A DNA stretch of 64,000 nt. It comes from Myroides pelagicus (lineage in GTDB: Bacteria > Bacteroidota > Bacteroidia > Flavobacteriales > Flavobacteriaceae). Under the pieces are notes generated by a model, which was not told the DNA's origin, ran no database searches, and saw nothing but the letters and a program-made list of their open reading frames with translations. Both the position numbers and the translations under genes were made by a program. The DNA lies in the NCBI RefSeq assembly GCF_009711055.1, contig NZ_WMJY01000013.1, positions 1 through 64,000 on the forward strand, read 5' to 3'. The stretch's first letter is position 1; every line of letters begins with the position of its first letter. This document shows, one piece after another, positions 45,125 through 55,575 of the stretch.

Positions 45125-48100
45125 ATGAGGTATCTACTCTTGTTTTTATTGTTGTTATCCACTGGGATAAAAGGTCAGAATATCAACTTCAAGTCTATAA
45201 CCACTAGTTCGGGACTCTCGAATAACTCTATCAATTGTATGGAGAACAGCCCAACAGGGGAATTGTGGATAGGAACATGGGACGGACTGACGGTGTATGA
45301 CGGGAAGAAGTTTGCCATCTATAAGCACGCGAAAGACGGCAATCAATCACTTGCTGGAAACAATGTGTTTTCAATTCTTCAGGATAAAGATCAGCAGATG
45401 TGGGTAATGACAGATGCTCGGTATTTGGGGCGTTACCTAGGCGAAGGATTGTTTGACAATTATTTGTTAGAAGACTATCCGATTGCGATGCATTTAAATA
45501 AAAAAGGAACATTAGAAGTTCTTCTGAAAAACGGGAAGAGCTTTCAGGCTGCAGTGGTACAGGGGCAGACTATTGTCACTGAGCTTGCTAATTATCAACT
45601 TGACTCACTCTATACTTCTGATGAGCAAAAAGCGATACAATCTTTATATAAAAGATTGCAAATGGAAGAGGAGGTTAATGCAATTCTTCGAAAGGGGGAT
45701 CAAGAGTATTGGATAGCTACACGTACTAAGGGGTTACACATCGTAGGTATCGACTCCATAAAGGGTCAGCAGCATCAGGCTAGGATCGTAGGGAAGATCG
45801 CCTCAGATGTCTATGCACCTTATGGATTAAAAAGTAATGAGATTTCTATATTACATCAAGATATTTATGGTTATACATGGTTAGGACTCAAAGATGGTGG
45901 GGTAGCCATGATCCTCGATGAAAAAAACTCTATTGATGGTGTATATCCTCACTATGTAAATCAACCGTATTTGCCTATGGAGACCGTGCGTGCATTGACT
46001 AAAGATTTGCAAGAACGTCACTGGGTGGGCTATTATACCGAAGGGCTGTTTGTAAGAGAACAAGGACAAAAGCAATATAAAGCTTTTGAACTTTACAAAG
46101 CCAAAGAAGATAAAGATTGGAAACGCATACGCAGTTTGTTTACTGATAGTAGAGGAAGTGTATGGGTAGGTACTTATGCAGGAGTGGTGCGTATAGATGG
46201 TCAAAAGCAGACTTACTATTCCAAATCGACAACTCCTTTTCTCAGTGCCGATAGGACATATGCCTTTGCACAGGAGGATCAAACACTTTGGTTAGGTAGT
46301 TGGGGTGGCGTGAGTAAATACAATATGCACAGACAGGCTTTTGAGTCTTTTTACGGACAAGATAAACTAGAGCAGTATCATATCCGCGCTATAAATGTAG
46401 TGGACGACCTGCTTTATATCGCTACAGAATTGCATGGGTTGATTATATTTGATAGTCAAACTGGTCAGCTCAAAAACATCGACGAGAAGACTGGGTTGAT
46501 TGGCAATAGCGTCTATGATATTTATATAGACAACTATTCTGGGGAGCTGTGGGTAGCTACTCTTGGAGGAATAAGTATATTTGACAGGGACTTTAACCTG
46601 ATTAATACTATTACTGAGCAAGAGGGATTACCTAGTCACTTGGTGTATAGTTTAAATGTGCTGGATAGTTATGTTTGGATTAGTACCACCAAAGGGGTTG
46701 CGGCTATAGATAAGGTAACCAAACAAATAACAAATTACAGTCAGTATATCGGTTGGCAAGGCCTTGAGTTTGCCGAAGGTGCTCATTACAAAGATGAAGC
46801 TACTGGAAATATTGTTTTAGCAGGATATAAAGGGATTAACTTTTTTAATCCAAACGACTTATTAAAACAACGACCTTCTCCTTTCTTTAAGTTGTGGATT
46901 AATCAGCAATTGGTTGATTTAGAGCAAGAGCTGTCTTTTGCAGCATCGGATAATAATCTAGTGATTGAAATATATCCTGTCGGCTTTGTTGATTATCCTG
47001 TGAATCAATATCAGTACCGCATTATAGGACTATTTGATGATTGGCGTGTCTTACCGACAGAGCCGGTTAAGCTGGACAACTTAGCTTGGGAGGATTATAG
47101 CTTTGAGATACGCAATGCACTAGATAAAGAAAAACCTATTGTTTATCAACGCAGTTTTATGGTACACAAACCGTGGTATCTCAATACTTTGTTGTGGGTA
47201 GGTTTTATCGCCTTAGTATTGATTGCGATCTATTTCAAGCTTAGACAGCGAAAAATAGCACAGCAAAAAAAAGAGTTGTACTTGACTAACCAAGTAAAAT
47301 TGCGTACTCAGGAGATTCAACAACAGCAACAGAGTTTGCTACAGCAGAATAAGCAGCTCAACGAGCTTCACCAAGAAGTACTCGATCAAAAGCAAGAGTT
47401 ATTGCGCGTACACAGCAAGCTAAAGAACGGAGATATAGAGATTGAGAAATTGCGTCTGTTCTTGCTTTCAAAAATGAAGAAACCACTGATTACTATTTTG
47501 GAGAATATAGGTGACGCTGTTGAGCACCAAGAGATAAAGAATGAACTAGTGGGCTTGTACGATATGGTCAGAGAGTGGAACTACTTAGAGCAAATCCGCG
47601 AGATTGACACCAAGGGGAATATCAATGTAAACTTAGCTCAGTATACTCATCGTCTCATTGATCAATGGATATTGATGAGTAGGCGCTATGAAGTATCCTT
47701 AAAGGTAGATAATCAATTGAGCGAACAGTGGGGGTCTATCGATGCGATGCGTATAAAGATATTGTTTCAGTATTTGTTTTCGGAGTGTTTTAAGTTTATG
47801 GGAGAAAACCAAAGGCTTGATGCTCTTGTAGATAGTAGAGAATCAGTACTACGCCTTGTATTATCTAGTGAGAGTACGTCTTTACAAGCGTACTGGGAAG
47901 AGAATAAAAAGTATAGCCCTTATTTGCGCGCTGTGAGTTATTTAATCAAGGAATTGGGGGCAACTATGCACAATACTAGTGAACATAAAGCTTTTGAATT
48001 GAGTATTGATATTCCTGTTTTGCAAGAAACTCAGCACGATGGCCCTACAGCAGGGTGGACGGATCTATTAGAGGATTTAGAAGTACTTCCCAAAGATAAG

Positions 48101-48871
48101 CTTAATGTACTTGCCTATGCCCAGAGGGGTGATGCTGTGATTTTGAATCAACTCTTTACCGGGCATGAACTCTGTCACTTGGTACATACCGATAAGGTAA
48201 ATAAAGTGATTAGTTATTTGGATCACTATCAGTTTAACGCTTTGATTCTATACGATAACTTATTGAGCGATGAGATGATTCAATTGCTTAAGCGCGTACA
48301 AAAACAAATTAATAAGCAACGCCTTTTAGTCTTTTACTTTAGTGAAGAGGTGGATTATTTCCTACAAGAGCAGATGTTTCAATTAGGGGTAACCGACCTT
48401 GTCTACCTACCTGTTAACGATACTTTGTTAGAGACCAAAGTCATTAAGCGCATTGCTTTTGACAAACAAAACAAAGCTAGTGTATCGGTTATTGATAAGA
48501 TTACTTCGGTGAATCAAAGTGAATCGGTGAAGTTGTCTTCTGATGAGAAATTGCTGCGAAAGGCCATTAGCGCTATGGAAGAAAACTACACGAGTGCAGA
48601 CTTCTCTGTGGAGCAATTGGCTAGTGACTTGGGACTCTCAAAGATTAAACTGTATCGATTGTACAAAGATATCTTAGAAGTATCGCCTATCGAAGTACTC
48701 ATTGAGATGCGCATGAAAAAAGCCAAACACCTTGTCGAACAAGCAAACTTATCGATAGGGGAGATTAGCTATGAATGTGGTTATAATGACCCTAAACACT
48801 TTAGTAAAACCTTTAAAAAATACCATGGAGATTCCCCATCTGCGTATCAGAAAAATAGGCAGATGGGTTAA
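45125..48871 (+). CDS. Hybrid two-component-type regulator with degenerate kinase and AraC output
   Basis: A signal peptide (1-18) precedes a periplasmic sensor of two Reg_prop beta-propellers (repeats such as ELWIGTWDGL, SVWVGTYAGV, ELWVATLGGI) and a Y_Y_Y domain (about 600-680), a membrane segment (about 687-707), a Gln-rich coiled coil (710-775), a kinase-like region, a receiver-like region and an AraC domain (about 1150-1249; VEQLASDLGLSKIKLYRLY, IGEISYECGYNDPKHFSKTF). The kinase is degenerate: the phospho-His of the usual SHEFRTPL is K783 in SKMKKPL, and the N box reads FSECFKFM with no glycine loops. D1044 in the receiver-like part (ILYDNLLSDE) may be the retained Asp. It lies 164 bp upstream of susC, its likely target. 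Confidence 0.88.
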   Translation: MRYLLLFLLLLSTGIKGQNINFKSITTSSGLSNNSINCMENSPTGELWIGTWDGLTVYDGKKFAIYKHAKDGNQSLAGNNVFSILQDKDQQMWVMTDARYLGRYLGEGLFDNYLLEDYPIAMHLNKKGTLEVLLKNGKSFQAAVVQGQTIVTELANYQLDSLYTSDEQKAIQSLYKRLQMEEEVNAILRKGDQEYWIATRTKGLHIVGIDSIKGQQHQARIVGKIASDVYAPYGLKSNEISILHQDIYGYTWLGLKDGGVAMILDEKNSIDGVYPHYVNQPYLPMETVRALTKDLQERHWVGYYTEGLFVREQGQKQYKAFELYKAKEDKDWKRIRSLFTDSRGSVWVGTYAGVVRIDGQKQTYYSKSTTPFLSADRTYAFAQEDQTLWLGSWGGVSKYNMHRQAFESFYGQDKLEQYHIRAINVVDDLLYIATELHGLIIFDSQTGQLKNIDEKTGLIGNSVYDIYIDNYSGELWVATLGGISIFDRDFNLINTITEQEGLPSHLVYSLNVLDSYVWISTTKGVAAIDKVTKQITNYSQYIGWQGLEFAEGAHYKDEATGNIVLAGYKGINFFNPNDLLKQRPSPFFKLWINQQLVDLEQELSFAASDNNLVIEIYPVGFVDYPVNQYQYRIIGLFDDWRVLPTEPVKLDNLAWEDYSFEIRNALDKEKPIVYQRSFMVHKPWYLNTLLWVGFIALVLIAIYFKLRQRKIAQQKKELYLTNQVKLRTQEIQQQQQSLLQQNKQLNELHQEVLDQKQELLRVHSKLKNGDIEIEKLRLFLLSKMKKPLITILENIGDAVEHQEIKNELVGLYDMVREWNYLEQIREIDTKGNINVNLAQYTHRLIDQWILMSRRYEVSLKVDNQLSEQWGSIDAMRIKILFQYLFSECFKFMGENQRLDALVDSRESVLRLVLSSESTSLQAYWEENKKYSPYLRAVSYLIKELGATMHNTSEHKAFELSIDIPVLQETQHDGPTAGWTDLLEDLEVLPKDKLNVLAYAQRGDAVILNQLFTGHELCHLVHTDKVNKVISYLDHYQFNALILYDNLLSDEMIQLLKRVQKQINKQRLLVFYFSEEVDYFLQEQMFQLGVTDLVYLPVNDTLLETKVIKRIAFDKQNKASVSVIDKITSVNQSESVKLSSDEKLLRKAISAMEENYTSADFSVEQLASDLGLSKIKLYRLYKDILEVSPIEVLIEMRMKKAKHLVEQANLSIGEISYECGYNDPKHFSKTFKKYHGDSPSAYQKNRQMG

Positions 48872-49035
48872 GGCTAGATTAGACCAAGGTTAAGGGAGTG
48901 TTACTGTAATAAATATACGCTAATATGATGGTTAAAAAGGTGATTTGTGTAATAAAACACCTCTTTGATGAAACAATATTACCCTGTGAAATGACACTTT
49001 GCTACTACTTTCGAATCAAACAAAATATAAAACTA

Positions 49036-52000
49036 ATGAAACACAATTTCTTTTCATGGCTGTTAGTTTTAGGTTGCTTTCCTTCATTATACGCACAAGT
49101 CGTAGTCAAGGGAAAAGTAACAGCTCAGTCAGATGGTCTACCCATTTCTTTTGCAACTGTAGTTGCTAACAACAACAACACTACATGGGCAAATACCGAC
49201 GAAAACGGAAACTTTACTATTGAATTAGAAAAAGAAAAAGGGACGCTAGCTATTGAGTTTGTCGGTTACCAATCTAAAGTTGTAAACTACGATGGTACGC
49301 AAAACTTAAATATCCTATTAAACAGTGATAGTGATATGCTAGAGGAGATCGTTTTGATTGGTTATGGAGCGTCTAAGAAAAAAGACATTTCTACATCTAT
49401 TGCACTTGTAGATGACGTTGATAAAATAGCTTCTCGTTCAGTAGCCAATGTAAATGACTTCCTTCAAGGACAAGTAGCAGGGGTAACTGTAATGCAACAA
49501 GGAGGAGACCCTTCTGAGTCAGGAAAGATTATCATTAGAGGGACAGGATCATTAGCTAATGAAGCACCTTTAACAGTTGTTGATGGTGTGCCTTACTACG
49601 GTCCTGCGATCAATCCAAATGACATTGCTTCAATGTCGATTTTAAAAGATGCAGCAGCAGCAGCAATTTACGGTGCACAAGCGGCTTCAGGGGTAATCGT
49701 AATTACAACGAAAAACGGAGTGAAAGGAGAGCCTAAGGTATCTCTTAATATGTACACTGGTGTAAGTACGGCTTCAAACCTTCCTACTGCTTTAGATGCT
49801 AAAGGTCAAGCGTGGGCGTATAATACGGCAGCAGACAACGTAGGTGCTCCTCGTCAGTCGGCTCATGATGCTCAGGCGAATCCATGGGGACAAACAACGC
49901 GTACGGACTGGATGGATGAGGTGTTTAGAACTGCAGCTACCTATAATGTAGATGCGTCTGTATCTGGTGCCACTGATAAAGTAAACTATATGACTTCTTT
50001 TGGATACAACAAAAAAGAAGGTACTTTAATAGGTACAGAGTCTCAGCGTTACAACTTCCGTTTGAAGTCTGATATTCAATTAACCGATAAGGTAAAAATC
50101 GGAGAGAATGTATATTATTCAAATACAGAGGCTGTGGGTACAAACACGACCAGCTCGTATTCAGGGATTATTATGAATGCATTATATATGCCTTCTGCTG
50201 CGACAGTATATGATAAGGACGGAAAGTTTGGTGGTGTAGTACCTCACGACTTAGCGCAGTTTGCTGGAGCATATGGTGATGTGTACAACCCTGTAGCACT
50301 ATTGCTTAGACCTACGACAACTAACCCAACTAACTACATCAATGCCAATGTATATTTAGATTATGATATTCTTGATGGACTTAGCTTTAGATCTTCTTAT
50401 AGCTATGACTATACGAATAACAAATACAAGAAGTTTACACCTAAAGCTCCTGAGCTTGGTCGTACAAACAAACAAAATTACTTGAATCAAAGTACTTATG
50501 ACAAATCACACTGGGTTTGGGATAATCAATTGACGTATGACAAGTACTTCGGAAGACATCACTTAAACTTAACAGCTATTCACTCTGCTCAAAAGACAAA
50601 CTATGAGTACTACGAGCAACAAGGTGAAGGGTTTAGTAATGAAGATAGTTATAACCACTATATGGGGAATGCTTCGATCATCAGAAAGCCTGTCACTGAT
50701 GTGTATCAGGAGGCATTAACTTCAATGATCGGACGCGGGATGTATAGCTTTGACGACAAGTATTTTGTATCGGGGAGTTTACGTCGTGACAAGACTTCAC
50801 GCTTAGCTAAAAATAATCAATCAGAGATTTTCCCATCGGCTTCATTAGCATGGAGACTTTCTCAAGAGAACTTCTTTAATGTAAAACCAATTACTGAGTT
50901 AAAACTTAGAGCTTCTTGGGGACAAATCGGTAATGTAAACTCAGTAGGGTATTATTCATTTGATGTGCCTTTGCGTACTTCGGATATCCTAATGGGGGGT
51001 GAGGGTACACTTAGTGAAATGGGTACTTATGTTGATAGACAGTCTAATCCTAACTTGAAATGGGAGACTTCTGAAAGTTGGAACTTCGGTGTAGATGCTT
51101 CTTTCTTTGACGGACGATTAAACTTGGTTGCTGATTACTTTACTAAGCGTACCAAAGGTATGATCATTCCAGGACTTGAAGATGCTCACCACGGTACTAA
51201 AGCGGCAGATGTAAATGGTGGAGAGGTATTAAATAAAGGTCTTGAGCTTTCACTTAGCTACAACGGGACTATTGGGAAAGACTTAAATTATAAAGTATTT
51301 GGTAATACTAGTTTCTTGAGTAATGAACTTGTAAACTTAGACGGGTACAACCAAAGTGGTATCGACTATATCGCTCATGGTGATAACGTGAGAAGTACAT
51401 TATATCCATATCGCTCAGTAGTTGGTCGTTCGCTTTACTCTACACATTTAGTTCCTTATTTAGGAATATTCCAATCGCAAAGCGAAATTGATGCTTATAC
51501 TTCGGCAGACGGTGGTTTGATCCAACCAAATGCTAAGCCTGGTGACTTTAAATTTGCAGATACCAATGGCGATGGTAAAATCGACAACAACGATAAGGAG
51601 TTTATGGATGCCTATGTTCCTAAAATCACTTATAGCTTTGGACTGAACTTAGATTACAAAAACTTTGATTTAAGTATGTTCTTCCAAGGAGTTGGTGATA
51701 TCAAAGTATTCAACGGATATAAGTTTACGGCATACAATGCTTCTCAACAAGGGTATAACTTAGACTCTCGTGTTTATGGTGCATGGAGCCCAGAGAATAC
51801 AAATACAAATATTCCTAGATTATCTACTAAAGATGATAACCAAAACTACGGAACTACTTCTAGCTGGTATTTAGAAGATGCTTCTTACCTAAGACTTAAA
51901 AACATCACTTTAGGTTATACGCTTCCTGAGACGATGATGAAAAAACTTTCTGCCAATGCTAGTTTGAGAATATTCTTATCGGCAGAGAACTTGTTCACAA

Positions 52001-52107
52001 TTACAGGTTATGACGGTATCGATCCAGAAGTTGGAGCAATCGGATTAGACGTAGCGAGATACCCAGTATCTAAAACAGTTTCAGGAGGATTTTTATTTAG
52101 CTTTTAA
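49036..52107 (+). CDS. SusC/RagA family TonB-dependent outer-membrane transporter
   Basis: The ATG at 49036 begins a signal peptide (MKHNFFSWLLVLGCFPSLYA); an in-frame ATG 111 bp upstream adds a non-signal segment. Domain order: carboxypeptidase-regulatory fold (about 25-110; VVVKGKVTAQSDGLPI), plug (about 115-235; GQVAGVTVMQQGGDPSES, VVDGVPYYG, GAQAASGVIVITTKNG) and 22-strand barrel. It imports a ligand captured with SusD using TonB energy. The substrate is not visible, but the two phosphatase genes downstream suggest a phosphorylated compound. Confidence 0.95.
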   Translation: MKHNFFSWLLVLGCFPSLYAQVVVKGKVTAQSDGLPISFATVVANNNNTTWANTDENGNFTIELEKEKGTLAIEFVGYQSKVVNYDGTQNLNILLNSDSDMLEEIVLIGYGASKKKDISTSIALVDDVDKIASRSVANVNDFLQGQVAGVTVMQQGGDPSESGKIIIRGTGSLANEAPLTVVDGVPYYGPAINPNDIASMSILKDAAAAAIYGAQAASGVIVITTKNGVKGEPKVSLNMYTGVSTASNLPTALDAKGQAWAYNTAADNVGAPRQSAHDAQANPWGQTTRTDWMDEVFRTAATYNVDASVSGATDKVNYMTSFGYNKKEGTLIGTESQRYNFRLKSDIQLTDKVKIGENVYYSNTEAVGTNTTSSYSGIIMNALYMPSAATVYDKDGKFGGVVPHDLAQFAGAYGDVYNPVALLLRPTTTNPTNYINANVYLDYDILDGLSFRSSYSYDYTNNKYKKFTPKAPELGRTNKQNYLNQSTYDKSHWVWDNQLTYDKYFGRHHLNLTAIHSAQKTNYEYYEQQGEGFSNEDSYNHYMGNASIIRKPVTDVYQEALTSMIGRGMYSFDDKYFVSGSLRRDKTSRLAKNNQSEIFPSASLAWRLSQENFFNVKPITELKLRASWGQIGNVNSVGYYSFDVPLRTSDILMGGEGTLSEMGTYVDRQSNPNLKWETSESWNFGVDASFFDGRLNLVADYFTKRTKGMIIPGLEDAHHGTKAADVNGGEVLNKGLELSLSYNGTIGKDLNYKVFGNTSFLSNELVNLDGYNQSGIDYIAHGDNVRSTLYPYRSVVGRSLYSTHLVPYLGIFQSQSEIDAYTSADGGLIQPNAKPGDFKFADTNGDGKIDNNDKEFMDAYVPKITYSFGLNLDYKNFDLSMFFQGVGDIKVFNGYKFTAYNASQQGYNLDSRVYGAWSPENTNTNIPRLSTKDDNQNYGTTSSWYLEDASYLRLKNITLGYTLPETMMKKLSANASLRIFLSAENLFTITGYDGIDPEVGAIGLDVARYPVSKTVSGGFLFSF

Positions 52108-52120
52108 TTAGAACACAATC

Positions 52121-53710
52121 ATGAGAAAAATACAATTGACAAAATACAGCTTGATGTTAGGGCTTTCGCTAACATTAGCAATGGGGTCTTGTAGTTCGGA
52201 TTTTACTGAGCTTGATCCAAAGGGAAATACATCGTACGAAAACTTCTGGAAGACAGAACAAGATGCAGTAGAAGCGTCAAATGCTTTGTACGAAATGATG
52301 ATGAAAGACGAAATGTTTGGTCGTGGGTTCTTCTGGTATATCAACGCTTCAGATGATATGGTTACCGGAAGGCTAAACGCTACGGCTGACAATATAAAGA
52401 ACTTCAACATGAATGGAGATGAAGGATATGTAAACGGAATCTACCAAGACTGTTTCAAAGTTATTCGTCGTGCAAATGATATCATTGCTAATGTTCCTGC
52501 CATGAATATTTCGGAGACTTTAAAGAAAAGAATTATAGGAGAGGCTTACTTTATGAGAGGGTTCAACTATTTCTGGCTTGCTCATACTTATGGAGATAAT
52601 GGTCAAAATGGAGGTATTCCAATCGTAACAGAGGCTAATATGGAATTACCTGCGGGTGGATATACACGCCCAGAAAGTGTAGTGGAGAACTATGCTCAGG
52701 TTGTAGCAGACCTTACTAAAGCCAGTGAAATGTTGCCACTGATCACCGAGTACACAACACAAGACTATGGACGTGCTCATAAAGATGCTGCTTTAGCGTA
52801 TATCACAAAGACATATTTGTACTGGGCTGAGTATGACCAAAGCAAATATGAACAGGTAATTGCTTATGCTGACAAAGTAACTAATTCTGGATCAGGTCGT
52901 AAGTTAATCAATACTGGTAATCCTGCTAAAGATTACAGAGAATTACACTCACACTTAAACAACTGGACATCAGAGTATATCTGGTCTGTAAATTCAGGTG
53001 TTGAAGGTGGAAGTATCTTGCCTGGATGTATGTTAGAAAACAAAGGTTGGGGAGAGTATAACGGATGGGGATACTACACGCCAACAGAGAGTTTATACAA
53101 CGCTTTTGAACAAGGTGATGCACGTAAATCAGTAACACTATTGAGCTTTGGTGATACTTTTACCTTTTTTGGAAAAGAGAAGCGTTACAGTTCGGAGAAC
53201 TCATTATCTGGTTTCCAGTTCAACAAATATATGTATGAGTATCAAGGGGCAGATGCTTTAGGATCGCAAATTAATACCAATGGTAACAAGCCTACAACCA
53301 CCTATAATGTACCACTTATGCGCTATGCTGAGATCTTACTTATGAAAGCAGAAGCACAAATAATGTTGGGAAGAAACGGTGATGTAGCAATTAATAAGGT
53401 ACGTGAGCGTGCTGGATTACAACCTTTGTCTGGAGCGACAATGGCAGACCTTAAACGCGAAAGACGCGTAGAGTTTGCAGGGGAGTTTGCTAATAGACAC
53501 TATGACTTAGTGCGTTGGGGAGATGCAAAAGAGGTTTATAACAAAGCACTTTATGGACGTATCTATTCGGATAGAGCAAACCCTGATTCAAACTATGAGG
53601 TGAAACAGGTGTGGAAAGCTAGAAACTTCGACGACACTTATATGCACGTATGGCCTATACCAAACAGAGCTGTACAGTCATCAGGAATAAAACAAAATGT
53701 AGGTTGGTAA
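52121..53710 (+). CDS. SusD/RagB family substrate-binding lipoprotein
   Basis: The lipoprotein signal ends LAMGSC (Cys about 23). The 529-aa length and TPR-rich fold match SusD: DFTELDPKGNTSYENFWKT at the N-terminus, RGFNYFWLAHTYGDNG in the conserved middle, and VPLMRYAEILLMKAEAQI and LKRERRVEFAGEFANRHYDL near the end, the last being a family signature. It forms the lid on the SusC transporter. It starts 13 bp after susC and ends with a terminator-like hairpin before the phosphatase genes. Confidence 0.95.
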   Translation: MRKIQLTKYSLMLGLSLTLAMGSCSSDFTELDPKGNTSYENFWKTEQDAVEASNALYEMMMKDEMFGRGFFWYINASDDMVTGRLNATADNIKNFNMNGDEGYVNGIYQDCFKVIRRANDIIANVPAMNISETLKKRIIGEAYFMRGFNYFWLAHTYGDNGQNGGIPIVTEANMELPAGGYTRPESVVENYAQVVADLTKASEMLPLITEYTTQDYGRAHKDAALAYITKTYLYWAEYDQSKYEQVIAYADKVTNSGSGRKLINTGNPAKDYRELHSHLNNWTSEYIWSVNSGVEGGSILPGCMLENKGWGEYNGWGYYTPTESLYNAFEQGDARKSVTLLSFGDTFTFFGKEKRYSSENSLSGFQFNKYMYEYQGADALGSQINTNGNKPTTTYNVPLMRYAEILLMKAEAQIMLGRNGDVAINKVRERAGLQPLSGATMADLKRERRVEFAGEFANRHYDLVRWGDAKEVYNKALYGRIYSDRANPDSNYEVKQVWKARNFDDTYMHVWPIPNRAVQSSGIKQNVGW

Positions 53711-53728
53711 TATTTTTTTAAATGAATG

Positions 53729-53758
53729 AGGGGGTACCTCGTTGTGCCCCCTTTTTTC
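53729..53758 (+). terminator. Hairpin with T-run after susD
   Basis: AGGGGGTAC (53729-53737) and GTGCCCCCT (53744-53752) form a stem with one G-U, followed by TTTTTT. It lies only 20 bp before the ATG of the phosphatase fusion, so it probably reduces rather than abolishes read-through. Confidence 0.85.
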
Positions 53759-53777
53759 TAAATCACAAGTCAAACTA

Positions 53778-55574
53778 ATGAAAAAACTATTTATTGCACT
53801 TTCGGTATTGGTATCGAGTGCTTGCGTAATCGCACAAGAGAGCAAAGTAAAATTACATTCACATAATGATTATCAACAAACATTACCTTTTTGGAATGCC
53901 TATACTAATGGATTAGAGTCGATTGAAATAGACTTAGTGTTGGTTGATGGTAAGTTATATGTTGCACACGAAAAACAAACGATGCACGAGCATAGAACCA
54001 TTGAAAATCTATATTTAAAGCCTCTTGTTCAGGCACAGGAATTAGCCATAGGAAAAGGGAATAAAGTACAGTTTTTACTTGACTTAAAGAGTAATGCGAA
54101 AGCTTCATTAGAGGTATTGGTTCCTGTATTGGAAAAGTATAAAGACTTTATCGAAGAGCACCAAGTTGCCTTTGTACTCTCAGGGAGTAAACCAGATGCT
54201 GACTATTTCAAGACTTTACCTACGTATATAAAGATTGATCATCAAAAGTTAGACAAACTAGAAGATAGCCAAATGTGGGATCGCGTAGCTATGGTTAGTT
54301 TGAGTTTTCGTGATTTCTCTGTATGGAACGGGAAGGGAAGAATGGTAGAGGCAGAGCGTCAAGCGGTTCAGCAAATCATCGACAAAGTTCACGCGATGGG
54401 CAAACCGATACGCTTCTGGGCTACACCTGATGGAAAGACTGCATGGAAGGCTTTTATGGATATGGGAATTGACTATATCAATACGGATAAGCCATACGAA
54501 GTGAAGAAGTATATGGATCACTTGCCAAACTATATTTATACAAATGCCCAATCAACAGCAGTGTATAAGCCTACGTTTAAGAGCGATGATAAAAATAGTA
54601 AGATCAAGAATGTCATCTTATTGATTGGTGATGGTAATGGACTTACTCAAATATCAGCAGCTGCTTTAGCTAATGGTGGTGATTTGACTATGTTGCAATT
54701 AAAGCAAATGGGACTTATCAAAACACAAGCAGCTGATGACTTTACAACGGACTCTGCAGCAGGAGGTACAGCTATCGCAACTGGAGAGAAATCATACAAC
54801 CGATCAATCGGAATGTCCATGCAGCGAAAGCCACTGGAAAACATGACGGAGTTATTGTCTAAATACGACTTTAGTACAGCAGTTTTGACCACTGATGAGG
54901 TTATTGGAGCGACACCTTCTGCTTTCTATGCACATCAACTGGATAGAGATGATAATTCGCTTATCGCTAAAGATTTATTAAACAGTGAAATAGATGTATT
55001 TGTTGGCGGTGGAAAAAAAGCGTTTAAAGACGTGGCTATCGATGAGGTTTTCACGCTTTTAGGTTCTGTTGATCAGATAGGAAATAGCACTGCAGACAAA
55101 GTAGGCGTATTCTTAGCCGAAGCAGGACTACCAGGGGTGATTAATGGTAGAGATGATGTATTGGCAAGAGCCACCAAAGAGACTATTTCATTCTTACAAG
55201 CAAAGGACAAACCGTTTTTTATGCTTGTTGAAGGAGCGAAGATTGACTCTTACGGACACTTTAATAATACAGGAGGTATTGTGACAGAAGGAATTGACTT
55301 TGACAAGGCTGTAGCTGAGGCAATTAAGTTTGCGGATAAAGATGGGCAGACATTAGTTGTGGTAACCGCTGATCACGAGACAGGTGGTTTTGCTATCCCT
55401 CAAGGAAATGTAGAAAAAGGATTTATTGAAGGAGACTTTATTTCGAATGACCACTCGGGAGCCATGGTGCCAATCTTCGCTTACGGGCCAAAGTCAAGCG
55501 AGTTTAGAGGAGTATATGAAAACAATGAAGTGTTTCATAAAATAATTAAGTTACTGAAGATTAAGCAAAAGTAA
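53778..55574 (+). CDS. Secreted phosphodiesterase-alkaline phosphatase fusion
   Basis: The ATG at 53778 starts a signal peptide (1-20, ending VIA). The N-terminal domain (about 25-255) resembles glycerophosphodiester phosphodiesterase/PI-PLC barrels: KLHSHNDYQQTLPFWNA, IEIDLVLVDGKLYVAHEK, KVQFLLDLKSN. The C-terminal domain (about 275-605) is an alkaline phosphatase: ILLIGDGNGLTQ metal site, the nucleophile in D325-S326-A-A-G-G-T-A, VEGAKIDSYGH, and TADHETGGF. One protein could thus cut a phosphodiester and remove the phosphate. It is co-directional with SusCD and 1 bp from the next phosphoesterase gene. Substrate identity is inferred as a glycerophospho- or inositol-phosphodiester. Confidence 0.88.
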   Translation: MKKLFIALSVLVSSACVIAQESKVKLHSHNDYQQTLPFWNAYTNGLESIEIDLVLVDGKLYVAHEKQTMHEHRTIENLYLKPLVQAQELAIGKGNKVQFLLDLKSNAKASLEVLVPVLEKYKDFIEEHQVAFVLSGSKPDADYFKTLPTYIKIDHQKLDKLEDSQMWDRVAMVSLSFRDFSVWNGKGRMVEAERQAVQQIIDKVHAMGKPIRFWATPDGKTAWKAFMDMGIDYINTDKPYEVKKYMDHLPNYIYTNAQSTAVYKPTFKSDDKNSKIKNVILLIGDGNGLTQISAAALANGGDLTMLQLKQMGLIKTQAADDFTTDSAAGGTAIATGEKSYNRSIGMSMQRKPLENMTELLSKYDFSTAVLTTDEVIGATPSAFYAHQLDRDDNSLIAKDLLNSEIDVFVGGGKKAFKDVAIDEVFTLLGSVDQIGNSTADKVGVFLAEAGLPGVINGRDDVLARATKETISFLQAKDKPFFMLVEGAKIDSYGHFNNTGGIVTEGIDFDKAVAEAIKFADKDGQTLVVVTADHETGGFAIPQGNVEKGFIEGDFISNDHSGAMVPIFAYGPKSSEFRGVYENNEVFHKIIKLLKIKQK

Positions 55575-55575
55575 T

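Noticed and set aside
48925..49035. Longer SusC start
   Set aside because: The extra 37 residues precede a clear signal peptide at 49036 and look non-coding.
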